DNA of 64,000 nucleotides from Brachynemurus nebulosus. Taxonomy: Eukaryota; Arthropoda; Insecta; Neuroptera; Myrmeleontidae. Below are positions 22,182 to 32,377 of this stretch, one piece after another (the stretch's first letter is position 1; every line of letters begins with the position of its first letter). The stretch lies in the NCBI GenBank assembly GCA_035578155.1, contig JAPWDM010000002.1, positions 33,865,437-33,929,436 of the forward strand, in the 5' to 3' direction. A program made the translations under genes and the position numbers. The notes under the pieces were generated by a model, which was not told the origin of the DNA, did no database searches, and saw nothing but the letters and a program-made list of their open reading frames with translations.

Positions 22182-25100
22182 AAACGAATCTACTGGAATC
22201 AACCTTACCCTATATTCACATAGACAACGGAAACGGACAAGCTCTAAAATTTCTAATTGATACAGGTTCCTCCCACTCCTTTATAAATCCTGAACACATA
22301 CATCTCAATGCAACAGAAACCATAAATCCCGTATCTATTAAAGCATTATTAGGGACCCACACGGTTACAAAAAAAGTACCTTTACCCACATTTGACGAAT
22401 TTAATCAAAACGGCACTATTGAATTCTTATTGCTTAAATTTCATGCCTATTTCGACGGACTCATAGGACTGGACGCACTAAATCAGTTAGGAGCTCAAAT
22501 TGATATTCCCAACAAACAGTTAATTACACCTTTTGCTAGAAATAAATTACTTTTTAAACCAAACATAACAAGTGGGATTCACACAATAAATTCTAATTGT
22601 AAACAAATAATCAGATTACCTATAGACGTACAATCAGGAGATGTCTACGTCACAGAAACTAGAATTCAAAATAAATTTTTAATCCCTTCAGGTATATACA
22701 GAGCAAATGATTGGCACATATTTGCACCGGTAATCAATTTGACTAATAGTAACCAAAAGTTTTTAATTGAACAACCATTAAAAGTCGAAATTCTAAATCA
22801 TGATTTTATTGATTGCAATTTTAACCAAATCGTTTCGAATAACGATAATATTCAACCTCCTATAGAAAATCTAATTAGGACAGAACATTTAAACACTGAA
22901 GAGAAAAGAGCAATTTTCAAAATTTGTCGTAAATACGAAGATATATTTTATAAAGACGGACAGGACTTAACTTTTACAAACAAAATTAAGCACGAAATTA
23001 AAACGACTGACGATTTACCTATTTACACAAAATCTTATCGATACCCGTATATTCATAGGGACGAAGTAAAAACTCAAATAGACAAAATGTTACAGCAGGG
23101 AATAATTAGACCTAGTTACTCGCCCTGGAGTAGTCCCATTTGGATTGTTCCAAAGAAGCAAGACGCGAGCGGGAAACAGAAATGGAGATTAGTAGTGGAC
23201 TACCGAAAATTAAATGACAAGACGATAGGAGACAAATACCCCATTCCCAACATTACAGACATACTAGACAAATTAGGAAAGTGCATGTACTTCACCACTT
23301 TAGATTTAGCATCTGGTTTTCATCAGATTGAAGTACATCCGCGCGATATAGAAAAGACTGCCTTCACAGTAGACCATGGGCATTACGAGTACGTACGCAT
23401 GCCCTTTGGATTAAAAAACGCTCCGTCAACCTTTCAACGGGTTATGGATAACGTTTTAAAGGACTTGCAAGGAACTTCGTGTCTAGTATACATGGACGAC
23501 ATTATTGTTTACTCGACATCATTACAAGAACACATAATTAATTTAGACAAAGTATTCAGTAGACTAAAAGACGCAAATCTAAAAATCCAACTTGACAAGA
23601 GTGAATTTCTTAGACGTGAAATAGATTTTTTAGGACATGTTGTAACCGACGCAGGAATTAAGCCAAATCCGGACAAAATTCGAGCTATTCAAAAATTTCC
23701 TATCCCGAAAACTCAAAAAGACATCAAATCATTCCTTGGACTTTTAGGCTACTACAGGAAGTTCATCAAGGACTTCGCTAAATTGACAAAACCCATGACC
23801 AAGTGCCTGAAGAAAGGTGAAAATGTCAAACATACACCTGAATTCATTAAGTGCTTCGATACCTGTAAGGATCTCCTTACTAACGATCCTATCCTTGCTT
23901 ACCCTGATTTCAACAAGGAATTTCTTTTGACTACCGATGCTAGCAATGTGGCAATTGGTGCAATTTTGTCACAGGGTCCAATAGGAAAAGACCATCCTAT
24001 TTGTTATGCATCCCGAACTTTGACTAACACGGAACAAAATTACTCGACAATAGAAAAAGAACTTTTGGCCATCGTATGGGCAACAAAGTATTTTAGACCA
24101 TACCTTTACGGACGACGTTTCACTATAATTACTGACCATCAACCTCTTCGTTGGCTCATGTCTCTAAAAGAACCCAATAGTAAATTGGTAAGATGGAGAC
24201 TGAAACTCGAAGAATTCGACTACCAAATCATTCATAAACCTGGACGTCAAAATGCCAATGCAGACGCACTCTCTCGTGTATTAATAGACAGCAACCTTCA
24301 TAGTAGCATTCACTCGATGAATAGTAGCACTAATACCAATAACAATTCGACAGATAGTACTTCTATTGAAACTGTACACAGTGCCTCCGAAGATGATACA
24401 TCTTTAATACGAATTTCGGAAAACCCTCTAAACGATTTTAAAAATCAATTGATTATCAATAAAACAGAGAACACACAAAATGTCAGGAAACGTAAATTTG
24501 AAATTCTTTTTAATACGCGACGACGTATCACGATTAACTTAACATCTGACGATGACGATACACTTATCTCCGTAATAAAAGAGAATGTTCCACCAAAACT
24601 CCTTTTAGCCCTTTATTGTCCCGACGATGAATTGTTCTCAAAAATACAAAGAATATACTCTGATTACTTTTCACAAGGCAAACAATATCGTATTATTAGA
24701 GCCACTAAAATCCTCGAAGACGTTTTAGAAGAAGACAAGCAGGACGAACTTATAAAAAAATACCACGACTTTAGACACACAGGCATTAATGAGACTTTTA
24801 TTCATTTAAGACGTAACCACTACTTCCCAAATTTAAAATCAAAAATATCATACTACGTTAACAATTGCAAACTTTGTAATGAAAACAAATACGATCGACG
24901 ACCTCCTAAGCAAACTTTTGAACTAACTCAAACGCCGACACAACCTCTTGAAATTGTCCACTTGGACATATTTTATTTGGACAATTTAAAATATTTAACT
25001 ATCATTGATAAATTCTCACGTTTCGGACAGGCGTACGAAATTGAAACAAGAAACACACCCCATATTCTCGAAGCAATGGCGCAATATATTTCGCAATACG

Positions 25101-25819
25101 GACGACCAAAAAATATAGTAGTTGACGCCGAAAAAGGGTTCGATTCTATGCGATTTAGACAATTTTGTGAAACATACGGAATTAATATACATATAACGGC
25201 TATTAGAAGTTCAACGTCAAATTCTCCTGTTGAACGATTTCATTCAACACTCCTGGAAAAATACCGTATCACTCACGCCACAGACAAATCTTCTTCACCT
25301 AGCCTGAAAATGTTACATACAATTTTTATATATAACAACTCCATACATAACGCCATAAATTGCACTCCATACGAATTATTTTTTGGACGGAAATATGACG
25401 CTAAATTAACCCCCAACGCGGAAATGGTACAACAAGAACGTGAAAAGTTCCTACGTGAATCATTTCAAAATCAGGTCCAAAACAAAGAAAACAAAATAAA
25501 TAAAATAAATACTAAACGCGAACCACCCATCAACTATTCACCCAACCAAATAAGTTATTTTCAGGAAAATAAACAAAATAATAAGTTACATAAAAAATTT
25601 AAACAAATCACTATTAAAACTAACAATAGGGCAACAGTGACTGATACTAAAAATCGGAAAATCCCTAAAAGAAAACTAAGGCGACCTACCTTGTTACAGA
25701 ATAACGCTACTCCTGACGAAAATAACGAAAATGCAGAGACTCGAAATACGGGACTTAACGAACAACCCGGGACTAGTGGCTGTGCAACTAGGGCAGGGCA
25801 GACTCAACCAAGGATATAA
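22136..25819 (+). CDS. pol: Errantivirus Pol: protease, RT, RNase H, integrase
   Basis: The frame is open from 22136 and overlaps gag by about 45 nt. It has no own ATG and is expressed by frameshift. Numbering from TTG 22157 (1,220 codons), the domains are: aspartic protease FLIDTGSS (Asp35); RT with SPWSSPIWIVPKK, LDLASGFHQI and YMDD (445-448); RNase H with TDAS (Asp594); integrase HHCC zinc finger (about 870-907, ending CKLC). The integrase catalytic triad is Asp937, Asp990 and Glu1026, which gives the classic 35-residue D-E spacing. All catalytic residues I looked for are present. A Lys/Asn-rich tail after about 1140 has no recognised domain. The protein copies the RNA into DNA and inserts it. 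The frame overlaps env by 89 nt at its end. Confidence 0.95.
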   Translation, partial: RSKFSVQLGPQYGYIETNLLESTLPYIHIDNGNGQALKFLIDTGSSHSFINPEHIHLNATETINPVSIKALLGTHTVTKKVPLPTFDEFNQNGTIEFLLLKFHAYFDGLIGLDALNQLGAQIDIPNKQLITPFARNKLLFKPNITSGIHTINSNCKQIIRLPIDVQSGDVYVTETRIQNKFLIPSGIYRANDWHIFAPVINLTNSNQKFLIEQPLKVEILNHDFIDCNFNQIVSNNDNIQPPIENLIRTEHLNTEEKRAIFKICRKYEDIFYKDGQDLTFTNKIKHEIKTTDDLPIYTKSYRYPYIHRDEVKTQIDKMLQQGIIRPSYSPWSSPIWIVPKKQDASGKQKWRLVVDYRKLNDKTIGDKYPIPNITDILDKLGKCMYFTTLDLASGFHQIEVHPRDIEKTAFTVDHGHYEYVRMPFGLKNAPSTFQRVMDNVLKDLQGTSCLVYMDDIIVYSTSLQEHIINLDKVFSRLKDANLKIQLDKSEFLRREIDFLGHVVTDAGIKPNPDKIRAIQKFPIPKTQKDIKSFLGLLGYYRKFIKDFAKLTKPMTKCLKKGENVKHTPEFIKCFDTCKDLLTNDPILAYPDFNKEFLLTTDASNVAIGAILSQGPIGKDHPICYASRTLTNTEQNYSTIEKELLAIVWATKYFRPYLYGRRFTIITDHQPLRWLMSLKEPNSKLVRWRLKLEEFDYQIIHKPGRQNANADALSRVLIDSNLHSSIHSMNSSTNTNNNSTDSTSIETVHSASEDDTSLIRISENPLNDFKNQLIINKTENTQNVRKRKFEILFNTRRRITINLTSDDDDTLISVIKENVPPKLLLALYCPDDELFSKIQRIYSDYFSQGKQYRIIRATKILEDVLEEDKQDELIKKYHDFRHTGINETFIHLRRNHYFPNLKSKISYYVNNCKLCNENKYDRRPPKQTFELTQTPTQPLEIVHLDIFYLDNLKYLTIIDKFSRFGQAYEIETRNTPHILEAMAQYISQYGRPKNIVVDAEKGFDSMRFRQFCETYGINIHITAIRSSTSNSPVERFHSTLLEKYRITHATDKSSSPSLKMLHTIFIYNNSIHNAINCTPYELFFGRKYDAKLTPNAEMVQQEREKFLRESFQNQVQNKENKINKINTKREPPINYSPNQISYFQENKQNNKLHKKFKQITIKTNNRATVTDTKNRKIPKRKLRRPTLLQNNATPDENNENAETRNTGLNEQPGTSGCATRAGQTQPRI
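22142..22148 (+). promoter_or_regulatory. -1 ribosomal frameshift heptamer (A AAT TTT)
   Basis: The heptamer fits the X XXY YYZ pattern in the gag reading phase and lies inside the gag/pol overlap. The pol frame is open from 22136, just after a TGA at 22133. A slip here lets ribosomes enter pol without an AUG, and pol has no upstream in-frame ATG. No strong downstream stem is obvious to me. Confidence 0.8.
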
Positions 25820-27305
25820 CAAATTCCTACACATCATTAACCTTAACCTTTATAAGGAAAATTTGGAAAAAATTGAAACTTCTTTAAAATATCTCGATAA
25901 CGATAGCAATTATTTAAATAATTCTCTTAAAAACATAGTCAAATTAAAATTCAAAGAATTACAAAACACATTTAAACAAATTTACCCTATACGCGTAAAA
26001 AGAGCCCTCATAAATGCATTAGGTTCTGCTATAAAATTTATAACCGGTAATATGGACAACGAAGATGCGCTAAGAATAAACCAGGATATAGAAAATATCA
26101 AATTAAACCAACACAATTTAGTTTCTAGTAGCAATAAACAAATTAAAATCAACGAGATGATGTTCCAAAGATTTAATAATATTTCAGAACACATAAATTT
26201 ACAGCAGGATGCCATAAATAAAATTTTCTCCACAATGAGAGATCAAGTAGCGGGCAGTTTAAATAATCGGGAACAGAACTTTCTAAGTGCTTTTCAACAT
26301 GTTAATCATATAATATATAATATCGATCTATTGCATTCGCATTTGATTCAGCTAACTCAAGCAATAAATCTTGCAAAACTGAATGTACTTCCTACCCTAA
26401 TATTGTCCCCCGACGAATTAGATCACGCTTATGAAATTCTACAATCCCAAAACCTACCCATTCAATCCTTGTATCAAGTATATGAACTATTAACATTTCA
26501 AGCGTACTACAATAACACTAATATCATTTTCAATGTACGTATTCCTATTTTCGAACCCGAATTTTATCAACTTAACCTTTTGGAACCGTTACCTATAAAA
26601 AATAAATCCATAGTAGTCCCATATCCATATATCCTTAGCGGAAAAAATGTAAATTACTTTTCAAAAAAGGAATGCCAACAACTTAATAAATTGTACATAT
26701 GTAATAAAGAAGATTTAGTAAAAATACCACAGACCGACAATTGCTTTAACCGTATCCTCCAAGGACAGACAGCCAACTGCACCTACGAGGAATCTGAAGA
26801 AACGGCAAAAATTAAACAAATAACCCCGCAACATATTATAATCAAAAATGCCAAAAATCTTACAATTTTCACTACCTGCGGTATAGATCAACGAGCTATA
26901 ACCGGAACCACATTGATCTACTTCAACAAATGTGAAATCACCATTAAAGGGACACTGTATCGAAACCAGGAATTCAGCGCTACAGAACAACTTCACATTT
27001 TACCTCTTCATGAGCTACAAGTTGAACAATACCAGCTATTGCCCAAAATCAACCTTAATAAACTTAACATGGCTAACATCGAAAACAGGAAAGAAATAAG
27101 GGAAGTAAGGACTACAACATATGTTCATACGTCAAGTCTGTACATAACTATCATTTTTCTCATTGTAACTATCATCGTGTACATTACCATCCAGAAAATC
27201 ATCAGAAACCAACTAGTTAAACGAAATGCATTATCGGCCCATCCAAACGAGCCAATACTCATCTGGAATAGGCCTCAAACTCAGCGGGGAGGAGTTATGG
27301 AATGA
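25731..27305 (+). CDS. env: Errantivirus envelope (Env) glycoprotein
   Basis: 524 residues from the first ATG, overlapping pol in another frame and ending 13 nt inside the 3' LTR. Seen: a furin-type site RVKR at residues 88-91 followed by a hydrophobic Ala/Gly-rich stretch (ALINALGSAIKF), consistent with a fusion peptide; several N-glycosylation sequons; a Cys-containing ectodomain; and one membrane anchor at about 470-493 with a short basic tail. This is the layout of the insect errantivirus Env family, which is related to baculovirus F proteins. No signal peptide follows the ATG, so the mature message is probably spliced and the true N-terminus may lie in an upstream exon. Reverse-strand frames at 25982-26233 and 26715-26996 are shadows. 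Confidence 0.9.
   Translation: MQRLEIRDLTNNPGLVAVQLGQGRLNQGYNKFLHIINLNLYKENLEKIETSLKYLDNDSNYLNNSLKNIVKLKFKELQNTFKQIYPIRVKRALINALGSAIKFITGNMDNEDALRINQDIENIKLNQHNLVSSSNKQIKINEMMFQRFNNISEHINLQQDAINKIFSTMRDQVAGSLNNREQNFLSAFQHVNHIIYNIDLLHSHLIQLTQAINLAKLNVLPTLILSPDELDHAYEILQSQNLPIQSLYQVYELLTFQAYYNNTNIIFNVRIPIFEPEFYQLNLLEPLPIKNKSIVVPYPYILSGKNVNYFSKKECQQLNKLYICNKEDLVKIPQTDNCFNRILQGQTANCTYEESEETAKIKQITPQHIIIKNAKNLTIFTTCGIDQRAITGTTLIYFNKCEITIKGTLYRNQEFSATEQLHILPLHELQVEQYQLLPKINLNKLNMANIENRKEIREVRTTTYVHTSSLYITIIFLIVTIIVYITIQKIIRNQLVKRNALSAHPNEPILIWNRPQTQRGGVME
27284..27292 (+). promoter_or_regulatory. Polypurine tract
   Basis: The purine-rich GCGGGGAGG abuts the 3' LTR and would prime plus-strand DNA synthesis. 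It lies within the env coding frame. Confidence 0.85.
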
Positions 27306-27692
27306 CCACATCCGCCAAATAAGCTACATCAGCGTCTTCACACAGTCGCCTATACGTTTCATAGAATTTAGTGTCATAGGGCAATTATAACAAACTTATG
27401 AACATTAACATATCATATTATAATATTATTCATATCATCATTTTATTTTATTATCTAAAATTGTAATTATACACAACATGTAATATGTATTAATTCTTTA
27501 TGCTTAATAATCATTATAAAACATATATAAACGATTAAAACAAAAGACACATTTAACTTCCGATTTAGCAGTTAAGCTAGGCGTAATCTCTGTTCGGGCA
27601 TTATTCATTTCTTTGTAATATTTTATTGTATCAAATTTGTGAAAGTTAATTAAAATAAATTTTTTAAAACTAATTTTAATTGTTGTAAAACA

Positions 27693-27697
<5 letters not shown>
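27293..27697 (+). repeat. 3' LTR
   Basis: 405 bp, matching the 5' LTR throughout by eye. TATATAAA lies at about 27524 and AATAAA at 27654. It is followed by ATAT and the remainder of the interrupted microsatellite. Confidence 0.95.
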
Positions 27698-27727
<30 letters not shown>

Positions 27728-27830
27728 CATTTTTTTTTCTACATATTCGTGTTCTACGGGTCCGAAAACGGATAGAGCCCCTACTCTCGCCTCTCGCAGC
27801 TCTTATCGTATAGACTGTATAAGTCTAATT
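27698..27830. repeat. Right remainder of the interrupted family A element
   Basis: (AT)n at 27698-27723, then the terminal segment inverted relative to 17440-17542 (GTGTTCTACGGGTCCGAAAA, then CTTATCGTATAGACTGTATA). It ends at TCTAATTTT, where a further family A fragment begins. Confidence 0.85.
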
Positions 27831-28705
27831 TTCCCCAAATAAACCTAGAGGGCTGAAATTTTGTGTACAGGTTAAGCTAATAGCCAGACACTGTTTTTTG
27901 GAGGTTTCAACTTTTAACCCTTACCCCCACGATTTTTACGCCAATATTTCCTTAATTTTTTTGCTTGTTTTCTAACACGTCTAGAGACTCCATAAGGAAA
28001 CCTAGAGGGCTGAAATTTTGTACGTGTATTCAGTTAGTATCCAGCTAGTACCTTGTAGGGAGTCCACATCACTTTTCCCCCCACTTCTCCCATTTTTACA
28101 TCGGAATTGAATGCTATTGTTAAATGTGTTTTAAAAGCATTATGTTTATTCTAAATACAAGTAGGCGAATAGTAATTTTAAAAAATTTAAAAAAAAGTGA
28201 ACTTACTTTTATGACAAATGAAATACATACATATTAAGTAATTTAAAAATGTTATTAAAGTCACTGTTTATTTATAAATTAGGAATTTTAGATTTTTAGT
28301 ATTTATAAAATAGAAATTTTTGATTTTTTTGGAAAGAAAAAATATCTTTATAAAGGCCTTCCAGTTTACTATTTAAGGTCCTTTTTTAATATTTAAAACT
28401 AAAACATAAAGGCAATTAGCGGATAAACATGGGCAGGAATGTCCTCGTACTAATTGTGTTGGCTTTTTTTCTGCTACCTGTTTTCCGCACAAAATTGAAA
28501 TTTACTGAGATACAGCCCTTAAATACTTAAAACCTTTTTTTAAAGCCCCGACCAGCCGAACACTCATCACCAGTTTTGAAACCAACAAAATGACAATTCG
28601 GTTGTAGACTTTCAATCACATTTCGCTTGTAGACATTCAATACCGAAGATGAACGGGAAAATTCGACTACCGTGATGGGGCCCCGCTGCTCACGGCGTTT
28701 TTATA
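27831..28705 (-). repeat. Family A partial copy, inverted (arm part, spacer, core)
   Basis: A reverse-complement match, close to identical by eye, to 18530-19395. It shares the AAACCTAGAGGGCTGAAATT arm units, the AAAATTGAAATTTACTGAGA stretch and the terminal GGGGCCCCGCTGCTCACGGC. It has no gene. Confidence 0.85.
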
Positions 28706-29180
28706 TGATAAAATGACAAAATATCATCAAAATATCATTTTTAGCTTGTAATAAATTTGTTCCTACAATTTTTGTTATTTTTCTTGAACCTTGATTTTTT
28801 GCAGAAATTTGAAGTGTGCTTAACTTGCATTAAACAAAGAGAAATTGTGACCGCTAAAGTATGATGAAAAATTTGAAAGTGGAGTAAATGTGAAGAATTT
28901 GAGTTGGGCTTTACTCTGACGTACCACACTTCTCTTGTAATCCATTCTAAATAATTTTTCTGATGGCATTCACTTTTACCTCGAAATTCATAAGATTTTC
29001 AAAGCCGCACCGGGGAAATGTGAATGGCTTATAAATTTTTTTTTTTTTTTCATACCAATTTGCTCAAAATTTGTGTGGTGCATCCTTAATAATATAGAAT
29101 TAAAAATAAATCAACCATAATGTGATATATAAAATAAAAAATACTTAAAACAACGCTTTTATCTCAACTCATGACATCCA
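28706..29180. other. unassigned; possibly LINE 3' region
   Basis: No gene. It lies directly downstream, on the minus strand, of the decayed non-LTR element and could include its 3' UTR. The reverse frame 28741-28929 has no recognised domain. Confidence 0.35.
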
Positions 29181-30985
29181 TTCACAATTACCCCGGTCAA
29201 TCCTGCATAATATGCACCTTTATCGTAATGATTTAAATTTTTGAAGAATCTAAGAGTTTTTCTTTCTTGAATTACTGTAAATATTTTTACATAATATTCT
29301 TCCATTAGAGCATTTCTAACTGTCTTATTCATTTCTGCACCGTAAACTTTTTTTTCTAGAACGTGACTTATTTTTAACTCACGTAGTACTGCACATACTT
29401 TATCTGAAAAATCTTATTCTATGCGGTCATGTTGGTATTTTGCACAGTATTTGGGTAACGGTCTTGTATTTTCATTTTCTTGGTATCGCAGTTTTAAAAA
29501 GTAATTTATATACCTCTCTTTTACTTTCACCGAAGTTAAAATATGTCCAAGCTCTATAATCGCCGCGCAATTCGAAGTACTTTTTTTATCTGTAAAATTT
29601 CTTTGTACTATTTATAATCTATTTTATTTACGGCATTCTCTGTAATATATGGTCTACAGATTTCTGATCCATAAATTAATATGGATCGTATAATTGTGTT
29701 AAAAACATCGATTTTGATTTTGCAAGGTATATCCTGTTTATAATAAAAACCTTTCCTTACTAGATGTAGAGCATTATTGGCAATTTTAATTTTTTGCTCT
29801 ACATGCCCTCTCATGCTTCCATTTGAGCTAAACTGTACACCCAAGTATAGAAAATTATCTACAACTTCCAATTTGTTTTTACTTAATTCCCAGTTTAAAT
29901 TTTGTTTTATATTATATGCTTGCCTAAAAATCATTATCTTGGTTTTTTTCGTATTAACAGTCAACTTCCATTCATTTGTGTACTTATCTACTATATTTAG
30001 CGCCCTTTGTAGGTCTACTGGTGATTCTGATAGCAAAATCATGTCGTCTGCGTACAGCAGAATCAGGCAGTCTATTTTACCAATTGTTGGTGCATGAGTG
30101 TCAACCTCGCTTATAAAATAACAAATGTCATCAATAAACAAATTAAATAGTATGGCTGATAGCTGACATCCTTGTCTTAGTCCCGTTTTTGTAATTTGTT
30201 TTCCCGTATAGTTGTATTCATTAATTTCTATTCTGAAATAGTATCTACTATAAACATTTTGCAATATTTGTATAAAATTTGAAGAAATTCCAGCTTTACG
30301 TAATTTGTACCATAATGCTTCACGGCTAACAGAATCAAATGCTTTCTGTAGATCTATAAACGTTGCATACAGTTTTTTACGTTTCCTTTTAAAAGTTTTT
30401 TCTATTAAAAAATTCATCACCATTATCTATGCATCCATACCCATTTCTATATCCTGCTTGGAATCGGTTTAGCTTATTATCAACTTCAATCCAAAGCTGC
30501 TAACGGTTTGTTAATATTTTTGAATATGTCTTTCCCAACGTATCTAATAACGTGATCGGTCTGTAATTGTCTGGTTGTTTTATGTCTCCCTTGCCTTTAT
30601 ACAAGTTACATATAACACTTGTTCTCCATCCTTCCGGGATTTGTTTCTTTTGTTGCAACGTATTTAAATATTTAAGGATTATATAGAAAAAGTTGTTGTT
30701 GATACAATTTCCATAAACTTCCGCCGGCAATTAGTTGTAACCTTATACTTTGTCCTCTTTTATTTTACACATAGCTGTCATTAGCTCCTCCACAGTTATT
30801 TCCATGTCGAGTATATGGTCATATTCTCCCAATGGTACTTCTACTCCAGGTATCTTGGTCCATGTTTCGGCTCTGTTAAAAAGTCTGTTATAATGTTCTA
30901 ACCAGCATTCTTCAGAGATATATTCGCTGGGATAAAATGCCTTTTTTGATTTGAACAAATTCCAGAATTCCTTTTCTCTTCTTCC
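29181..30985 (-). pseudogene. Non-LTR retrotransposon (LINE) reverse transcriptase, 5'-truncated
   Basis: Reading on the minus strand, the order is: a connecting region (30958-30743); the RT fingers with IPEGWRTSVICNLYKGKG and PDNYRPITLL (30730-30500); then a long frame (30423-29608, 271 codons). The long frame carries FIDLQKAFDSVSREALW, the GLRQGCQLSAILFNLFIDD box, the catalytic LLYADDMILL, and the thumb region TVNTKKTKIMIF. Coding-like sequence continues downstream to about 29181. Breaks seen are stops between the first two frames (30731-30745), a TAG after ILTNR, and a frameshift near 30420. The endonuclease and ORF1 are missing. I do not assign a clade. The 5' edge abuts family A-like sequence (about 30990), so it inserted into or recombined with a family A copy. 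Confidence 0.9.
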
Positions 30986-31024
30986 CCTTAAAAATGGTAT
31001 TGTTAAATATGTTTAAAATGCTTT
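30986..31024. repeat. Short family A spacer remnant
   Basis: GGTATTGTTAAATATGTTT followed by AAAATGCTT matches the spacer near 28113. It sits between the LINE and the Tc1 fragment. Confidence 0.5.
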
Positions 31025-31026
31025 AT

Positions 31027-31748
31027 ACAGCCTTGGCCAAAAGTATTAAGCACCCCCATAAAATACGTGTAACTCAAAAATTAATTTAAAAATGCCTTAT
31101 CTGTGTAATAACAGAATCAAAGGCAATACTAAAAGTTAATTTTAAACAATAGATAAAGAATTTCAAGGTACTATAAGACACCTGATCCACAAAACGTGAA
31201 ATATGAAGTTTTTTGAGAAATGATGTAATTTATTTGTTAGTCTTTTATTAACTTTCGAAATAACAAGAAGCTGCTGGGTGTTGTTTATTTGTGTAGTAGA
31301 GACAATTTTGTAATACGAAATGCCGAAACAATGAGAACTTAACACAGAAACACCGGTAAAAATCCAAATGTAATATGTAGAAGGGAAGACTCAAGTAAAG
31401 ATTGCTAAATTACTTAAAGTTTGACAATGTGCAGTACAATCTACCCTTGAAAGGTTCGCGGAGACTAGCTCTCACGCAAACAAAATCAGAACGGGCAGAA
31501 AACGCATTACTACTGACCGCCACGTTAGAAGACTTATCCGTGGCTCACTTAAGGACCGCAAAAAAACTTCTTTTGAGCTCACTGCAGCTTTATCGGAGGA
31601 CATTGGGAAACCAGTTAGTTCTCGAACTGTAAGAGGAAGACTCACTGAAGCAGGCTTAAAAAGCCGCAAAGCCAGGAAGAAACCTTGGCTCTCCGACAAC
31701 AAGAAAAATCGTTTAGAATGGGCTCTAAGACACCAACATCCTTACTAG
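31027..31748 (+). pseudogene. Tc1-like transposon fragment with transposase N-terminus
   Basis: It starts after TA with CAGCCTTGGCCAAAAGTATT, a typical Tc1-type terminal repeat. A reading frame from about 31383 to TAG 31746, with one internal TGA near 31421, encodes the paired helix-turn-helix DNA-binding region: GRKRITTDRHVRRLIRGSLK, then SFELTAAL, SRTVRGRLTEAGLKSRKARK and KPWLSDNKKNRLEWA. This matches the Tc1 pattern around the second HTH. The DDE catalytic domain and the right TIR are missing, and family A core sequence follows at once. Other-frame ORFs at 31402-31702 are shadows. Confidence 0.85.
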
Positions 31749-32075
31749 GTCATTTTTTAATATTTAAAAATAAAACACAAAGGCAATTGGTGGATAAGCA
31801 TGGGTAGGAATGCCCTCGTACGAATTGTGTTAGCTTTTTTTCTGCTAACTGCTATCGGCACCAAATTGAAATTTACTGCGATTCAGCCCTTAAAAACTTA
31901 GAACCTTTTTTAAAAGCCCCGATTAGCCGGACACTCATCATCAGTTTTGAAACCAACAAAATGACAAATCGCTTGTAGACTTTCAATCACATTTCGCTTG
32001 TAGACATTTAATACCGAAGATGAAGGGAAAATTTCAACTTCCGTAACGGGGCCCCATTGCTCACGGCGTTTTTAT
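31749..32075 (-). repeat. Family A core, inverted
   Basis: It contains the core motifs in reverse: CAAAGGCAATTGGTGGATAA, GAATGCCCTCGTACGAATTG, and at the end GGGGCCCCATTGCTCACGGC. It lacks arms and (TA)n. Confidence 0.8.
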
Positions 32076-32377
32076 TTAGATTTTGTTTGTAATGATTGAG
32101 TTACAACATTCAAAGGGATATTTTAAAAATGTGTGTATTCGCTATGAGCTTTTGCCTGGGGGGAATCCAGCTCCTCAAAGTCGGCTCCAGCGCTCAAGTT
32201 GGACAGAATATATCAGTTTATCAGGACAGCATTTGTACATAACTTTAATATCTTCTGTAAGAAATAGTATTTTGTTTTAAATACGTGTTTCATTTTTTCC
32301 AGGCGAGTACTTATTACGATTTCTTTTTACCACATTCTACAAAAAAAAAAAAAAATCATTTGTAACACTACTGTCAA
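32076..32377. other. unassigned sequence
   Basis: No supported gene. The 65-codon frame at 32083-32280 has no recognised motif. Confidence 0.35.

Larger units (their letters stand above)
20118..27697 (+). mobile_element. Complete errantivirus-type (gypsy-group) provirus, 7,580 bp
   Basis: Two 405-bp LTRs bound gag, pol and env on the plus strand. Each LTR starts AGTTATG and ends CATAACT, perfect 7-bp inverted repeats. The flanks carry a 4-bp duplication ATAT (20114-20117 and 27698-27701), although the (TA)n target makes its length ambiguous. Order: LTR, tRNA-Ser-type primer site, gag, pol in the -1 frame, env, purine tract, LTR. Three ORFs in the order gag-pol-env and a TA-alternating target are typical of insect errantiviruses. 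No stop or frameshift breaks any of the three genes, so the copy is young and may still be competent. Confidence 0.95.

Noticed and set aside
25982..26996. Reverse-strand ORFs 25982-26233 and 26715-26996
   Set aside because: Shadows of the env gene.
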